64,000 nt of DNA from an uncultured Bryobacteraceae bacterium (GTDB lineage Bacteria; Acidobacteriota; Terriglobia; Bryobacterales; Bryobacteraceae), in NCBI GenBank assembly GCA_938027685.1, contig CALJAM010000036.1:1-64000 (forward strand), written 5' to 3'. Under the pieces are notes generated by a model. That model saw nothing but the letters and a program-made list of their open reading frames with translations, searched no databases and was not told the origin of the DNA. Position 1 is the first letter of the stretch. Every line of letters starts with the position of its first letter. Made by a program: the position numbers and the translations under genes. This document shows, piece by piece, positions 1 to 8,605 of this stretch.

Positions 1-2904
1 CGTCAGGTACGGACCGGTTTGCAGCAGCAGGATCGAGCTGACGCGCCAGCCGCCGGCCAGGCCTTGCAGCAGGGGATGCGCCTGGCTCATGTAGCGCCGG
101 CCCTTGCCGACGGGCAGTTCGTAGATGGCGTGGGTGATCCAGCGGTGCCGGCGGGTGGGCGCCACGTTGCCGCGGTTCGAGCGCCGGTTCAGCGAATCGG
201 TGACGCGACCGTTGCCCGTTTCTCCGCCGAAGCCGGTGGGAGCGGGACCGGCGTCGCTCAAGTGTTTGGCCCAGGTCCAGGCGGAGTTGAAGGTCAAACC
301 GCTGCGGAAGCGATGGATAACCTCCGTCTGCCCGGCGTTGTAGACGCTGTTGGCGCCGGTGTCGTAGCTATAAACGCGGCCCCAATAAGGGAACGGCCGG
401 TCGGTGAGCGGGCGCTGCGTGTAGGGAACGGTTGAAGGCAAGGGCTGATTGAGGTCTGGCGCCCAGGGCTGTTGGATGAAGCGCTGGCCGATGTAGGAGA
501 GGCGGACGCCGGTATCCCACCCTAAGTCGCGCTCCACGGTCAGGTGCCACTGGATGGCGTAGGGGTCCCGATAGTAAGGATCTTCCGAAGTTCCGAAGTA
601 GGCATTGCCGTAGGAGACGGCGCGTACGCCGCTGCCGCCGGGCGAGATCTGGGGCAGGCGGAAGGCGGGCGTTCCGGCCGTAATGCTGTTGCTGAATTCG
701 CGTACGTCGGAGGCGTGGATGCCGGTCAGCCCGTAGTACACGGATCCGAGCGGGATCATGAAGTAGCGGCCGACGCCGCCGCGGACGACGGTCTTGGCCG
801 CGTCCGAGAGCCGGTAGGCGAAGCCGAAGCGCGGGGCGAAGTCGGTCTTCTGGGCGAAGCGCAGACCGTCAGGCCAACCGACCTGATCGGCTTGCAGGAA
901 GGGTGTGCAGGGTATGCCGTTCCAGTCGGGCGCCGGACAGGCATTGATGGAGAGTAGGAAGCCGGGCGCGGTGATCTCGAGTGCGCGCCTGCCCGATGGG
1001 ATGATGACGCGGCCGGTGCGCGGGACGCTGCGGTCGAAGTTGGTGATGTCGCCGTTGGCGTCGATGTATGGCGGGTGGTATTCCCAACGCAGGCCGTACT
1101 CCAGCGTCAGACGCGAGGTCGCTTTGAAGCTATCCTGCGCGAAGACGGCGTAATGCCATGTGCCGCCGTCGTTGTCCATGTTAGTGGAAGCAAAGGCGGA
1201 ATAATAAGGCAGTCCGTAGAGAAAGTCGGCTACGTCCCGTCCGCTGAAGCGACCGTCGAAATTGAACTGCCCGTAATTGTCGGTGCTGATGAAGCTGAGA
1301 GCGGACCGAGCGCGGATCTTACGCAGGTCGCCGCCGAACTTAAGGGTATGGCGGTTCCGAATCCAGGTGAGGTTATTGTTCCATTGGTACAGGTGGGACT
1401 GATTGAAGCCGGGCTTTCCCTTCCCGAAACTGCTGGTGCCCTGAGTGAAGTTGAAGGCAGGAAGACCGTTATAAGTTAGCGGGGGCAGATTCTGCAGGCC
1501 CATTTCGCCCACGATCTTTCTGCCGTCGAAATGATACTTCGTGGCGCTGTTATTGATGGTGAACCCGAAGCGGAATTCGTTGAGCAGGCGCGGACTGATG
1601 GTGTAATTGTGCGAGAAGACGAAGTTGCGCGCCTCGGTACGGGCGGTGTCGGCAGGCAGCTTGAGCCACGTGGGCGATGTAGAGGAGATGTTCTTCCAGC
1701 TCAGGCGGCTGAAGAAGGACTGCTTGCCCGTCAGGACCTGGTCGATGCGGATGTCGAACTGAGGCGAGGTGATGGGCGCAGCTTCGTTCTTGCGGAAATT
1801 GGCTGAGCGCTGCACGTCGGTAGGGCCGAAATTGGGCTCGGGATAGAACTCAAAGGTCTTGCGCGCGACGTTGCCGATCTGGGAGGCGGGGATGCGGTTG
1901 CCAGGTTGCGGCTGGCCGCTGAAGGGGTCGCGGACGGTGTAGGATTCGCGGCTGAAGTCTCCGGCGCGCATGGCGCTGGTGGGTACGGTAGCCTGGAGCA
2001 CGGCGGAGCGTCGATATTGCATCTCCTCGAAGGTGGCAAAGAAGAAAGTGCGGTTGCGGACGATGCGACCGCCCAGGCTGCCGCCGAAGGTATTGGCCAC
2101 CTTGGGAGGCTTCGAGGTGGCGCCGAAGGGAGTGGCGTCCAGAGCGCGGTTTTGCAGATACTCGAAGAGGCTGCCGTGGAACTCGTTGCTGCCGCCCCGT
2201 GAAGTGGTGGTGACGTCACCGATCTGGCCGAACTCGGCATTGCCACCCACGCCTTGGACTCTCATCTCGGCGATGCCTTCCGCGGAAGGATAGACTTCGG
2301 GCAAAGGAGCGTGGCCGGTGACATTCACCGTCGAGATGCCGTCGAGCGTGAACTCGCTCTGCGCAGGGATGGCTCCCTGGACCGAGAGATTGAAGCTGTC
2401 GTCGCTCTGGACTCCGGGCAGGAACGCCAGCACGCGGTAAGGGCTGGTGCTGCCTGCGCCGCGAAAGTTCAATGGGAGCTCCAGGACCTTCCGCGTATCG
2501 AGGCTGGCGGTGATGGTCTGCGTGTCGGTGGTAATCACGGGCGCGATGGCGTGCACCATGATGCTTTCGGTCACCGCGCCAACCTCGAGGGTGGCGTTGA
2601 CGCGCACGACCTGGCGGGCCGCCAGCGCGACCTGAGCGGCCTGGAAGGTCTTGAACCCGGCGGCCTCAACGACCACCTGGTAGGTTCCGGCCTTCAGGTT
2701 CGGAGCCTCATAGTTGCCCTGGGCGTCGGTTTGCAAAGTGACCGAAGTGTTCTCGCCGAGGTTGGTGATCGTGATTTTCGCGCCGGGCACGACGGCGCCG
2801 CTGGAGTCGGTGACCGTGCCCAGGATCGAACCGAAGGTGGATTGGGCAACCAGCAGCGCGGGAGCTGCCAGCAGGTAAAGCAGGGACTGCAGTCGCCTCG
2901 TCAT
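1..2904 (-). CDS. TonB-dependent receptor with carboxypeptidase-regulatory-like domain (3' end outside window)
   Basis: The 968 codons inside the window stay open from ATG at 2904 to the left edge, so the C-terminal strands are missing. The start is supported by an AAAGGAGGAG ribosome site at 2911-2920. Residues 1-21 are a signal peptide. Residues about 23-110 form a carboxypeptidase-regulatory-like beta-sandwich (GTVTDSSGAVVPGA, then GNYEAPNLKAGTY). A plug domain follows, then beta-barrel repeats with aromatic-rich strands such as FGFAYRLSD and WHLTVERDLG. This is the Oar-like family typical of Acidobacteriota, where it replaces SusC/SusD pairs for import of large ligands across the outer membrane. 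No SusD homologue is nearby. The ligand cannot be told from sequence. Confidence 0.93.
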   Translation of the reverse strand, partial: MTRRLQSLLYLLAAPALLVAQSTFGSILGTVTDSSGAVVPGAKITITNLGENTSVTLQTDAQGNYEAPNLKAGTYQVVVEAAGFKTFQAAQVALAARQVVRVNATLEVGAVTESIMVHAIAPVITTDTQTITASLDTRKVLELPLNFRGAGSTSPYRVLAFLPGVQSDDSFNLSVQGAIPAQSEFTLDGISTVNVTGHAPLPEVYPSAEGIAEMRVQGVGGNAEFGQIGDVTTTSRGGSNEFHGSLFEYLQNRALDATPFGATSKPPKVANTFGGSLGGRIVRNRTFFFATFEEMQYRRSAVLQATVPTSAMRAGDFSRESYTVRDPFSGQPQPGNRIPASQIGNVARKTFEFYPEPNFGPTDVQRSANFRKNEAAPITSPQFDIRIDQVLTGKQSFFSRLSWKNISSTSPTWLKLPADTARTEARNFVFSHNYTISPRLLNEFRFGFTINNSATKYHFDGRKIVGEMGLQNLPPLTYNGLPAFNFTQGTSSFGKGKPGFNQSHLYQWNNNLTWIRNRHTLKFGGDLRKIRARSALSFISTDNYGQFNFDGRFSGRDVADFLYGLPYYSAFASTNMDNDGGTWHYAVFAQDSFKATSRLTLEYGLRWEYHPPYIDANGDITNFDRSVPRTGRVIIPSGRRALEITAPGFLLSINACPAPDWNGIPCTPFLQADQVGWPDGLRFAQKTDFAPRFGFAYRLSDAAKTVVRGGVGRYFMIPLGSVYYGLTGIHASDVREFSNSITAGTPAFRLPQISPGGSGVRAVSYGNAYFGTSEDPYYRDPYAIQWHLTVERDLGWDTGVRLSYIGQRFIQQPWAPDLNQPLPSTVPYTQRPLTDRPFPYWGRVYSYDTGANSVYNAGQTEVIHRFRSGLTFNSAWTWAKHLSDAGPAPTGFGGETGNGRVTDSLNRRSNRGNVAPTRRHRWITHAIYELPVGKGRRYMSQAHPLLQGLAGGWRVSSILLLQTGPYLT

Positions 2905-2984
2905 ACGGCTCTCCTCCTTTGACGCCCCTTATTGCTGCTTCCCTTTGCCAGGCAGGCAGGACAAGGGACGGGTATGTGGGCAAT

Positions 2985-3014
2985 AGTATACATGCGTACT
3001 GCGGACCCCGTCAA
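2985..3014 (-). promoter_or_regulatory. Sigma70-type promoter of the TonB receptor, with overlapping inverted repeat
   Basis: On the minus strand, TTGACG (3009-3014) is followed after 18 bases by TATACT (2985-2990), about 80 bases before the ATG at 2904. An imperfect palindrome of the form GTAyrCATGyrTAC (2986-2999) overlaps the -10 element, where a repressor could bind. The promoter is a direct match. Its use is inferred. Confidence 0.6.
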
Positions 3015-3157
3015 CCCCTGGGCGCAAAGGGAACCAGCGGAGCCTGGCGGGACACGTCATCCGGAATGGGATTGTGGCCGACCGCAGAGATACTCGGGCA
3101 GGGCTCCGTCTACGATTTGGTATGCTTTCTGTTACCGAAAAAGTAGGAGAGGGTCTC

Positions 3158-4426
3158 ATGAATCGCCGCATTTTCCTCATGGCCCCGGCCGCGGCGGCGG
3201 TCCGCCGGCTGCCGGCCTCGGCCTCCCCCAACGACACGATTCGCGTCGCCGTGCTCGGGGTGAACGGGCGCGGGCGCGATCACATCGCAGGCTTCCAGAA
3301 GTTACCGAACGTCGAGGTGGCAGTCTTGTGCGATCCCGACCGGCAGGTCGCGGCCGCCCGCGCGGCTGAGTTCGAAAAGAGGTATGGCCGCCGCGTGCGC
3401 ACCGAAACCGACCTACGTCGCGTCTTCGAGGATCGCACCATCGATGCGGTTTCGATCGCCACCCCCAACCACTGGCACGCGCTGGCGACGATCTGGGCTT
3501 GCCAAGCGGGAAAAGACGTTTACGTCGAGAAGCCCGGCTCGCACAACGTGTTCGAAGGGCGCAAGATGGTTGAGGCGGCGCACAAGTACAAGCGCATCGT
3601 GCAACACGGTGTGCAGTTGCGCAGCTCGCCTGCCATCCGGGAGGCGGTGGCGAAACTACGGCAGGGCGTCATCGGCAGAGTCTACATGGCCCGCGCCATC
3701 ATTTACCGGTGGCGTCCCTCGATCGGGCGCCGCGGCTTCGAGCCTGTTCCGGAGCATCTCGATTACAACCTCTGGCTCGGGCCTGCCTCTGAGCGTCCCT
3801 TCTCGCGCCGCTGGGTGCATTACAACTGGCACTGGCACTGGGACTTCGGCAACGGCGAGATCGGCAACCAGGGCGTGCATGAAACCGATATGTGCCTGTG
3901 GGGGCTGGACGTAGGTCTTCCGCGCTACGTCACGGCTGCGGGAGGCAAGTTCACATTCGATGACGACAAGGAGACGCCCGAAATCCTGACGGCCTCCTTC
4001 CTCTACCCGCAGGAGAACAAGTACATCGAGGTCGCAGTGCGGCACTGGTGCACCAACGACGAAGCGGGTGTCATGGTGGGCAACATCTTCTACGGCACCG
4101 AGGGCATTCTCGTCGTCAAGGGCTACAGTCGTTACGAGATCTACTTCGGACAGAAGCGGGAACCCGGTCCCAGCCGCTCCGAAGACGGCGACCACTACGC
4201 CAACTTTATCGAAGCGGTGCGCAGCCGCGACGCGAGCAAGCTCAACGGTCCGGTCGAGACAGCGCACCTGAGCTCCGCGCTGGCGCACCTCGGCAACATC
4301 GCGTACCGACTGGGTCGGCGACTGGAGTTCGACCCGGCGAGCGAGAAGTTCGTGGGCGACGAGGAAGCCAACCGCCTGCTGACGCGCGAGTACCGAAAGC
4401 CGTTCGTGGTCCCCGAAAAGGTCTGA
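3158..4426 (+). CDS. Gfo/Idh/MocA family oxidoreductase, export-signal type
   Basis: 422 aa. ATG at 3158 is chosen over an upstream in-frame ATG because it is preceded by AGGAGAGGG and begins MNRRIFLM, a twin-arginine-like start. The Rossmann NAD(P) site is VAVLGVNGRGRDH (about residues 27-39). The family EKP motif follows (VEKPGSHN, about residue 126), and the C-terminal domain has GNQGVHETDMCLWG with its catalytic-type His. Members of this subgroup are often exported and oxidise sugar or glycoside hydroxyls. The next gene, convergent at 4683, encodes a DUF1080 protein, the hydrolase usually partnered with 3-keto-glycoside chemistry. The hydrophobic stretch after the twin arginines is weak, so export is uncertain. 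Confidence 0.88.
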   Translation: MNRRIFLMAPAAAAVRRLPASASPNDTIRVAVLGVNGRGRDHIAGFQKLPNVEVAVLCDPDRQVAAARAAEFEKRYGRRVRTETDLRRVFEDRTIDAVSIATPNHWHALATIWACQAGKDVYVEKPGSHNVFEGRKMVEAAHKYKRIVQHGVQLRSSPAIREAVAKLRQGVIGRVYMARAIIYRWRPSIGRRGFEPVPEHLDYNLWLGPASERPFSRRWVHYNWHWHWDFGNGEIGNQGVHETDMCLWGLDVGLPRYVTAAGGKFTFDDDKETPEILTASFLYPQENKYIEVAVRHWCTNDEAGVMVGNIFYGTEGILVVKGYSRYEIYFGQKREPGPSRSEDGDHYANFIEAVRSRDASKLNGPVETAHLSSALAHLGNIAYRLGRRLEFDPASEKFVGDEEANRLLTREYRKPFVVPEKV

Positions 4427-4563
4427 CGATCGCCGTTGCGACTCCCTCGACGGCCATGGCCTGACCGCTGGCTGTCCTCTGCGAAAGGGTCCGAGGCAGC
4501 TCAAAGACGACGCGATCACCTTCGCCGCCAGGGCGACTCTCAGCAGTGTGCGAGAGAGCCCGC

Positions 4564-4615
4564 GACCGCGCGGGCGGTCTCGCTACCCAACCCGTTGAGC
4601 TCCGGCACAACGGGT
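4564..4615. terminator. Two hairpins between convergent genes, possible terminator
   Basis: The gap between the convergent stops at 4426 and 4683 holds two perfect inverted repeats: GACCGC/GCGGTC with a 4-base loop (4564-4579) and ACCCGTTG/CAACGGGT with a 10-base loop (4590-4615). Neither is followed by a T run, so they are not classical intrinsic terminators. The location suggests transcript-end hairpins. Confidence 0.3.
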
Positions 4616-4682
4616 GACGCTTCGAAAGTGTGGTTACTGCCCCCCTGATGGTCGGGATCCAAATGCGGCGGGGCGCCGGGAT

Positions 4683-5534
4683 TCAACGTTCGTCGTAGCC
4701 CTTGAGCCGGCGAACCCAAATGTTGCGGTAGCGGACGGCGGTATCGTGGTCCTGCAGCGCAAGCGGCGCCTCAGGTTCGTGCGGCGCGTAAGTGCCCACG
4801 CGGCGGTGGGCCATGCGCCCGATGATGGCCTGCCGGTGATGCAACAGCACGCCGTTGAGGAAGACAGTGACGTAGGCCGGTTTGACGAGACGCTCGCCTT
4901 CGAAGCGGGGCGCTTCGAACACGATGTCGAAGACCTGCCACTCGCCGGGGCGGCGCGCGGGGTTGACCAGAGGCGGAAACTGGCCGTAGATCGCGCCGGC
5001 CATGCCGTCGGCGTAGGTCGGGTTTTCCCAGTTGTCAAGCACCTGGATCTCGTAGCGTTCCATCAGCAGCACGCCGCTGTTGCCGCGCCACTGGCCAGAG
5101 CCTTCGATGACGGGTGGCGCAGCCCATTCGATATGAAATTGCGCGTCGCCGAACTTCTCGTTGCTGACCAGGTCACCGGCGCCACCGACGACCTCCATGT
5201 AGCCGTCCTGCACTTTCCAGCGCGGCGGTAGGATCTTGCCGCGCTCGGGCCCGCGTCCGCGGTGGTGCCAGTGCGAGAGATCCTTACCGTCGAAGAGCAC
5301 GATGGCGTCGGAAGGGGGATCGCCTAGGCGCTCGCCCGGCCGAACCAGCGGCGGCTGCGGGCGCTTGATGTCATGCACGCGCCAGGGCTGACCGGGCAAC
5401 ATTGGCGTGTCATCGTAACCCGGCGGCGAGGTGCGTTCCCTCTTGCGCTCGGGTTGCTGTGCGCCTAAGACGGCTAGTGCGACGAGGGCCGCAAACGCGC
5501 CGGCGGACCATCGCTTTGACCATCGAGCATGCAT
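4683..5534 (-). CDS. DUF1080 family protein (3-keto-disaccharide hydrolase-like)
   Basis: 283 aa with a signal peptide (residues 1-25, hydrophobic AFAALVALAVLGA). The ATG at 5534 has AAAGGAGG just upstream. From about residue 75 the concanavalin-like DUF1080 fold is recognisable: AIVLFDGKDLSHW near its start, FHIEWAAP, GNSGVLLMERYEIQVLDN in the centre, and VTVFLNGVLLHHR towards the end. DUF1080 proteins include hydrolases of 3-keto-glycosides, acting in the periplasm or outside the cell. The convergent Gfo/Idh protein at 3158 could supply the 3-keto substrate. Family assignment is strong; the substrate is unknown. Confidence 0.88.
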   Translation of the reverse strand: MHARWSKRWSAGAFAALVALAVLGAQQPERKRERTSPPGYDDTPMLPGQPWRVHDIKRPQPPLVRPGERLGDPPSDAIVLFDGKDLSHWHHRGRGPERGKILPPRWKVQDGYMEVVGGAGDLVSNEKFGDAQFHIEWAAPPVIEGSGQWRGNSGVLLMERYEIQVLDNWENPTYADGMAGAIYGQFPPLVNPARRPGEWQVFDIVFEAPRFEGERLVKPAYVTVFLNGVLLHHRQAIIGRMAHRRVGTYAPHEPEAPLALQDHDTAVRYRNIWVRRLKGYDER

Positions 5535-5613
5535 GCGCGCCTCCTTTGCCAGAGAGGCCAGAGTAGCAGAATGGTGCGGCGGCCGTGAAGCGGCGACGGA
5601 ATGCTGTGCGAGA

Positions 5614-6936
5614 ATGCATGCGATGGCCGCGGAAACTCGGACGGGCCGCGAGCGAGAAACCGCGAACGCCCACCAGGAAGTTGCAGCGCACTCATGGCGG
5701 CCGTGGCAGGTGCGGATCTTCGCGGCGACGTGGCTGGCCTACGCCGGCTATTACTTTTGCCGCAAGCCGTTCTACGTGGCGAAGGCCGACATGGCGGCGG
5801 AGCTGGGTCTTTCGCCGGTGGATCTGGCTCATCTAGGGACGGCGTATCTTGCGGCGTATGCGGCGGGACAATTTTCCAGTGCCTACTTCGGGCGCATGCT
5901 CGGTCCCCGAATGCTGCTGGTGGCGGGCATCGCCGTGTCGATCGGGTGCAACTTTGTTTTCGGCACCGCCGGCGCTTTCTGGACCCTGTTCGTTTTCCTG
6001 GCGCTGAACGGCGTGGCTCAGGGTACAGGGTGGCCGGGCTGCATCGGGAGTCTTGCGTTCTGGTTCCGCAGGCAGCATCGCGGGAGCGTCTTGGGCATCT
6101 GGTCTACCTGCTATCAGTTGGGGTCGCTGGCCGCTACGGCGCTCGCAGCCTGGTTGCTGGGACGGGCGGGTTGGCGCTGGTCTTATCACGGAGGAGCGCT
6201 GGCGCTGCTCGCCGTGTGGCTGGCCGTAATTGTGCTGCACCCCAATCGACCCGAGAGCGTGGGTCTGCCGCCCATCGAAGAAGAGGAGCCGGGCCGCAAA
6301 CCGACCGCGGAGGGGCGCGAGCCGCTGGGTTGGACCAAAGATGTTCTCTTCAGCGTGTTGTTGATGGGCCTGATCTATTTCACGATCAAGTTCCTGCGCT
6401 ACGTGCTGTGGAGTTGGGCGCCATTTTTTCTGAGGCGGAATTTCGGGCTGGCGGGGGATGCGGCCGGTTATCTCTCGACGGTATTCGAAGTGTGCGGCTT
6501 TGCAGGCGTCATTGCTGCCGGCGTGGCTTCGGACCGCATCTTCAAGGGACGGCGCGCGTTTCCGGCGTTCGCCATGCTGGCGATGATGACCCTCTCGTTC
6601 CTGTTGATGGCCACGCTGGGCGCTCGCAGCGTGTTTTTCTTCACCCTGGGGATGGGCTTGGCCGGCTTCATGCTCTTCGGTCCGGACTCGCTGCTTTCCG
6701 GCGTAGGTGCGATCGACGTGGGCAGCCGTCGCGGCGCGCTGGTGGCAGCGGGAATTATCAACGGAATGGGTTCGATCGGCCCGATTGTCCAGGAAGAGAT
6801 CGTGGGCCGGCTTTACAAGGGCTCGGGCGGGCGCCTCGAGCCGATACTCGCCATGCTCGTGGCGGTCGCAGCGGCGGGCGCCTTGTTGACCTTCCTGTTG
6901 TGGCGGCGCGCCCGCGCGGGCAAAGCCAATCTTTAA
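5614..6936 (+). CDS. MFS transporter, organophosphate:phosphate antiporter-like (OPA/GlpT type)
   Basis: About 440 aa, 12 predicted membrane helices. The reading frame is open far upstream into the divergent DUF1080 gene, but conserved sequence starts near the ATGs at 5614 and 5623. The early motif WLAYAGYYFCRKPFYVAK is the hallmark N-terminal helix of the OPA family (GlpT, UhpT, UhpC). These exchange phosphorylated organic compounds for phosphate across the inner membrane. A long loop near the middle (GLPPIEEEEPGRKP) separates the two six-helix halves. The gene is followed by a HAD phosphatase at 6977, so a phosphorylated or phosphonate-like import substrate is plausible but not proven. Confidence 0.85.
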   Translation: MHAMAAETRTGRERETANAHQEVAAHSWRPWQVRIFAATWLAYAGYYFCRKPFYVAKADMAAELGLSPVDLAHLGTAYLAAYAAGQFSSAYFGRMLGPRMLLVAGIAVSIGCNFVFGTAGAFWTLFVFLALNGVAQGTGWPGCIGSLAFWFRRQHRGSVLGIWSTCYQLGSLAATALAAWLLGRAGWRWSYHGGALALLAVWLAVIVLHPNRPESVGLPPIEEEEPGRKPTAEGREPLGWTKDVLFSVLLMGLIYFTIKFLRYVLWSWAPFFLRRNFGLAGDAAGYLSTVFEVCGFAGVIAAGVASDRIFKGRRAFPAFAMLAMMTLSFLLMATLGARSVFFFTLGMGLAGFMLFGPDSLLSGVGAIDVGSRRGALVAAGIINGMGSIGPIVQEEIVGRLYKGSGGRLEPILAMLVAVAAAGALLTFLLWRRARAGKANL

Positions 6937-6961
6937 CAACCCGGGGCTTTCAGGCTATACT
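6933..6961 (+). promoter_or_regulatory. Internal sigma70-type promoter for the HAD-to-ALDH genes
   Basis: TTAACA (6933-6938) and TATACT (6956-6961) are separated by exactly 17 bases and straddle the stop codon of the transporter gene (6934-6936). The HAD start codon is only 16 bases downstream, at 6977. This suggests the four downstream enzymes can be transcribed apart from the transporter. Confidence 0.5.
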
Positions 6962-6976
6962 GGCCCTTTTGCCGAG

Positions 6977-7735
6977 ATGCCGCGCGTACGGGTGGTCTGC
7001 TTCGATCTGTGGGACACGGTTCTCGTGGACGACTCGGATGAGCCCAAGCGCCGGGCGCAGGGGCTCCCGCCTAAACGCGTCGAGCGGAGGGAGCTCGTGC
7101 ACCGGTTCCTCTGCCGACACGCACCGGTAGAGCGCCCGCTGGTGGAATGCGCTTATGATACGGCCGATGCGGCCTTCTGGCACGCCTGGCGCAACCAGCA
7201 CGTGACCTGGACCGTGCGCCAGCGGCTGGGGATCGTGCTGGCGGGATTGCATCGCGAACTGCCCCCTGCGGATTTCGACGAGCTGGTGCGTCTTCACGAG
7301 GAAATGGAACTGCGCGTGCGCCCCGATCTGGCGCCGGGGATCGCTGAGGCTCTGGAGAAGCTGGCGCAACGATACAAGCTGGCCGTAGTCTCGGACGCCA
7401 TCTTCACACCGGGATGGGCGCTCCGCGAGCTGCTGGCCGGCTACGGTCTGAAGGATCTGTTTGCGGCCTTTGCCTTCTCCGATGAGGTCGGGCGCTCCAA
7501 GCCCGCGCGCGAGATGTTCGCGAGGGCCGCGGAGGGCGCAGGTTGCCGCCTCGAAGAAATGGTGCACGTGGGGGACCGGGAACATCAGGACGTGCTGGGC
7601 GCGCGGGCCGCGGGCTGCCGGGCAGTTCTTACCACCGTAGTCAGGGATCGCGGCAGCGAACACACGCAGGCCGATGCGGTCTGCCGCGATTACGCCCAAC
7701 TGCCTGCGATCATCGCGGCCCTGGACGCCGAGTGA
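6977..7735 (+). CDS. HAD-superfamily hydrolase (phosphatase)
   Basis: 252 aa. Motif I is FDLWDT, with nucleophile Asp10 and acid/base Asp13. An alpha-helical cap spans about residues 20-105. Motif II Ser lies in VVSDAIFTPG (about residue 138). Motif III Lys lies in GRSKPAREMF, and motif IV is VHVGDREHQDVLGA. The full catalytic set of a cytoplasmic small-molecule phosphatase is present. It sits 40 bases after an OPA-type transporter and upstream of a glutamine amidotransferase and two alcohol/aldehyde oxidoreductases. Dephosphorylation of an imported phospho-compound is a reasonable inference. Confidence 0.88.
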   Translation: MPRVRVVCFDLWDTVLVDDSDEPKRRAQGLPPKRVERRELVHRFLCRHAPVERPLVECAYDTADAAFWHAWRNQHVTWTVRQRLGIVLAGLHRELPPADFDELVRLHEEMELRVRPDLAPGIAEALEKLAQRYKLAVVSDAIFTPGWALRELLAGYGLKDLFAAFAFSDEVGRSKPAREMFARAAEGAGCRLEEMVHVGDREHQDVLGARAAGCRAVLTTVVRDRGSEHTQADAVCRDYAQLPAIIAALDAE

Positions 7736-7755
7736 GCACGAACAGGAACGTCGAC

Positions 7756-8598
7756 ATGCGTTTCCTCATCATTGACGGCTACCCCAAGGCGAGCCGCGAG
7801 GAGTTCGACGCGGTGGGCATGAAACACGCGTGGCGGCTGTACGCAGAGATGCTCACCGCTCATCTGCCCGGCGCGACTTACGATGTCTGGTTTCCCAGCG
7901 ACGAGACCGAGCCTCCGGGCCAACCGGGGCGGTACGCCGGCGTGCTCTGGACGGGCTGCAATCTGACCATCTACCACACCCGCGACGAGCGGGTGACGCG
8001 TCAGATCGACTACGCGCGGCGCTGCTACGACGCGGGCACGCCCGCATTCGGGACGTGCTGGGGCATCCAGATGGGCGCGGTCGCCGCGGGCGGTCGCGTG
8101 GAGGCCAACCCGCGCGGCCGCGAAATGGGCCTGGCGCGCAAGATCCGGCTCACCGAAGCGGGCCTACGCCACCCCATGTTCGAGGGCAAACCGCCCGTCT
8201 ACAACGCTTTCATCAGTCACCTCGACGAAATCACCGAATTGCCGCCGGGCGGGGTTCTGCTCGCCACCAACGATTTCACGCGCGTGCAAGCCATCGAGGT
8301 GCGGCACGGCAAAGGCATTTTCTGGGGTCTGCAGTATCATCCGGAATACGACCTGCATGAAATGGCCCGATTGATTGTAGCGCGCGCCGGTAAGTTGATT
8401 AAAGAGGGATTTTTCCGCGATCACGAGGACATGCAAGCTTATGTCGACCGCTTGGAGGCTTTGCACCGCGACCCGGCCCGCAAGGACTTACGCTGGCAAC
8501 TCGATATTGACGACGACGTACTCGATCCGGCCGTCCGGCAGATCGAATTTCGTAATTGGATCCGCAGGGTAATCCTCGTGCAACCGGAAGAAAGGTGA
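7756..8598 (+). CDS. Class I glutamine amidotransferase-like protein
   Basis: 280 aa from ATG 7756. The catalytic triad is visible: nucleophile Cys101 in FGTCWGIQMG, and His195 and Glu197 in QYHPEYD. The fold is that of free-standing GATase1 domains (GMP-synthase-like or gamma-glutamyl-hydrolase-like). The C-terminal extension of about 80 residues (FFRDHEDMQAYVDR to RRVILVQPEER) is beyond the usual domain. No synthetase partner is adjacent. It lies between a HAD phosphatase and an iron alcohol dehydrogenase, so it may hydrolyse a gamma-glutamylated intermediate or transfer amide nitrogen. That role is speculation. Confidence 0.82.
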   Translation: MRFLIIDGYPKASREEFDAVGMKHAWRLYAEMLTAHLPGATYDVWFPSDETEPPGQPGRYAGVLWTGCNLTIYHTRDERVTRQIDYARRCYDAGTPAFGTCWGIQMGAVAAGGRVEANPRGREMGLARKIRLTEAGLRHPMFEGKPPVYNAFISHLDEITELPPGGVLLATNDFTRVQAIEVRHGKGIFWGLQYHPEYDLHEMARLIVARAGKLIKEGFFRDHEDMQAYVDRLEALHRDPARKDLRWQLDIDDDVLDPAVRQIEFRNWIRRVILVQPEER

Positions 8599-8605
8599 AC
8601 TTACT

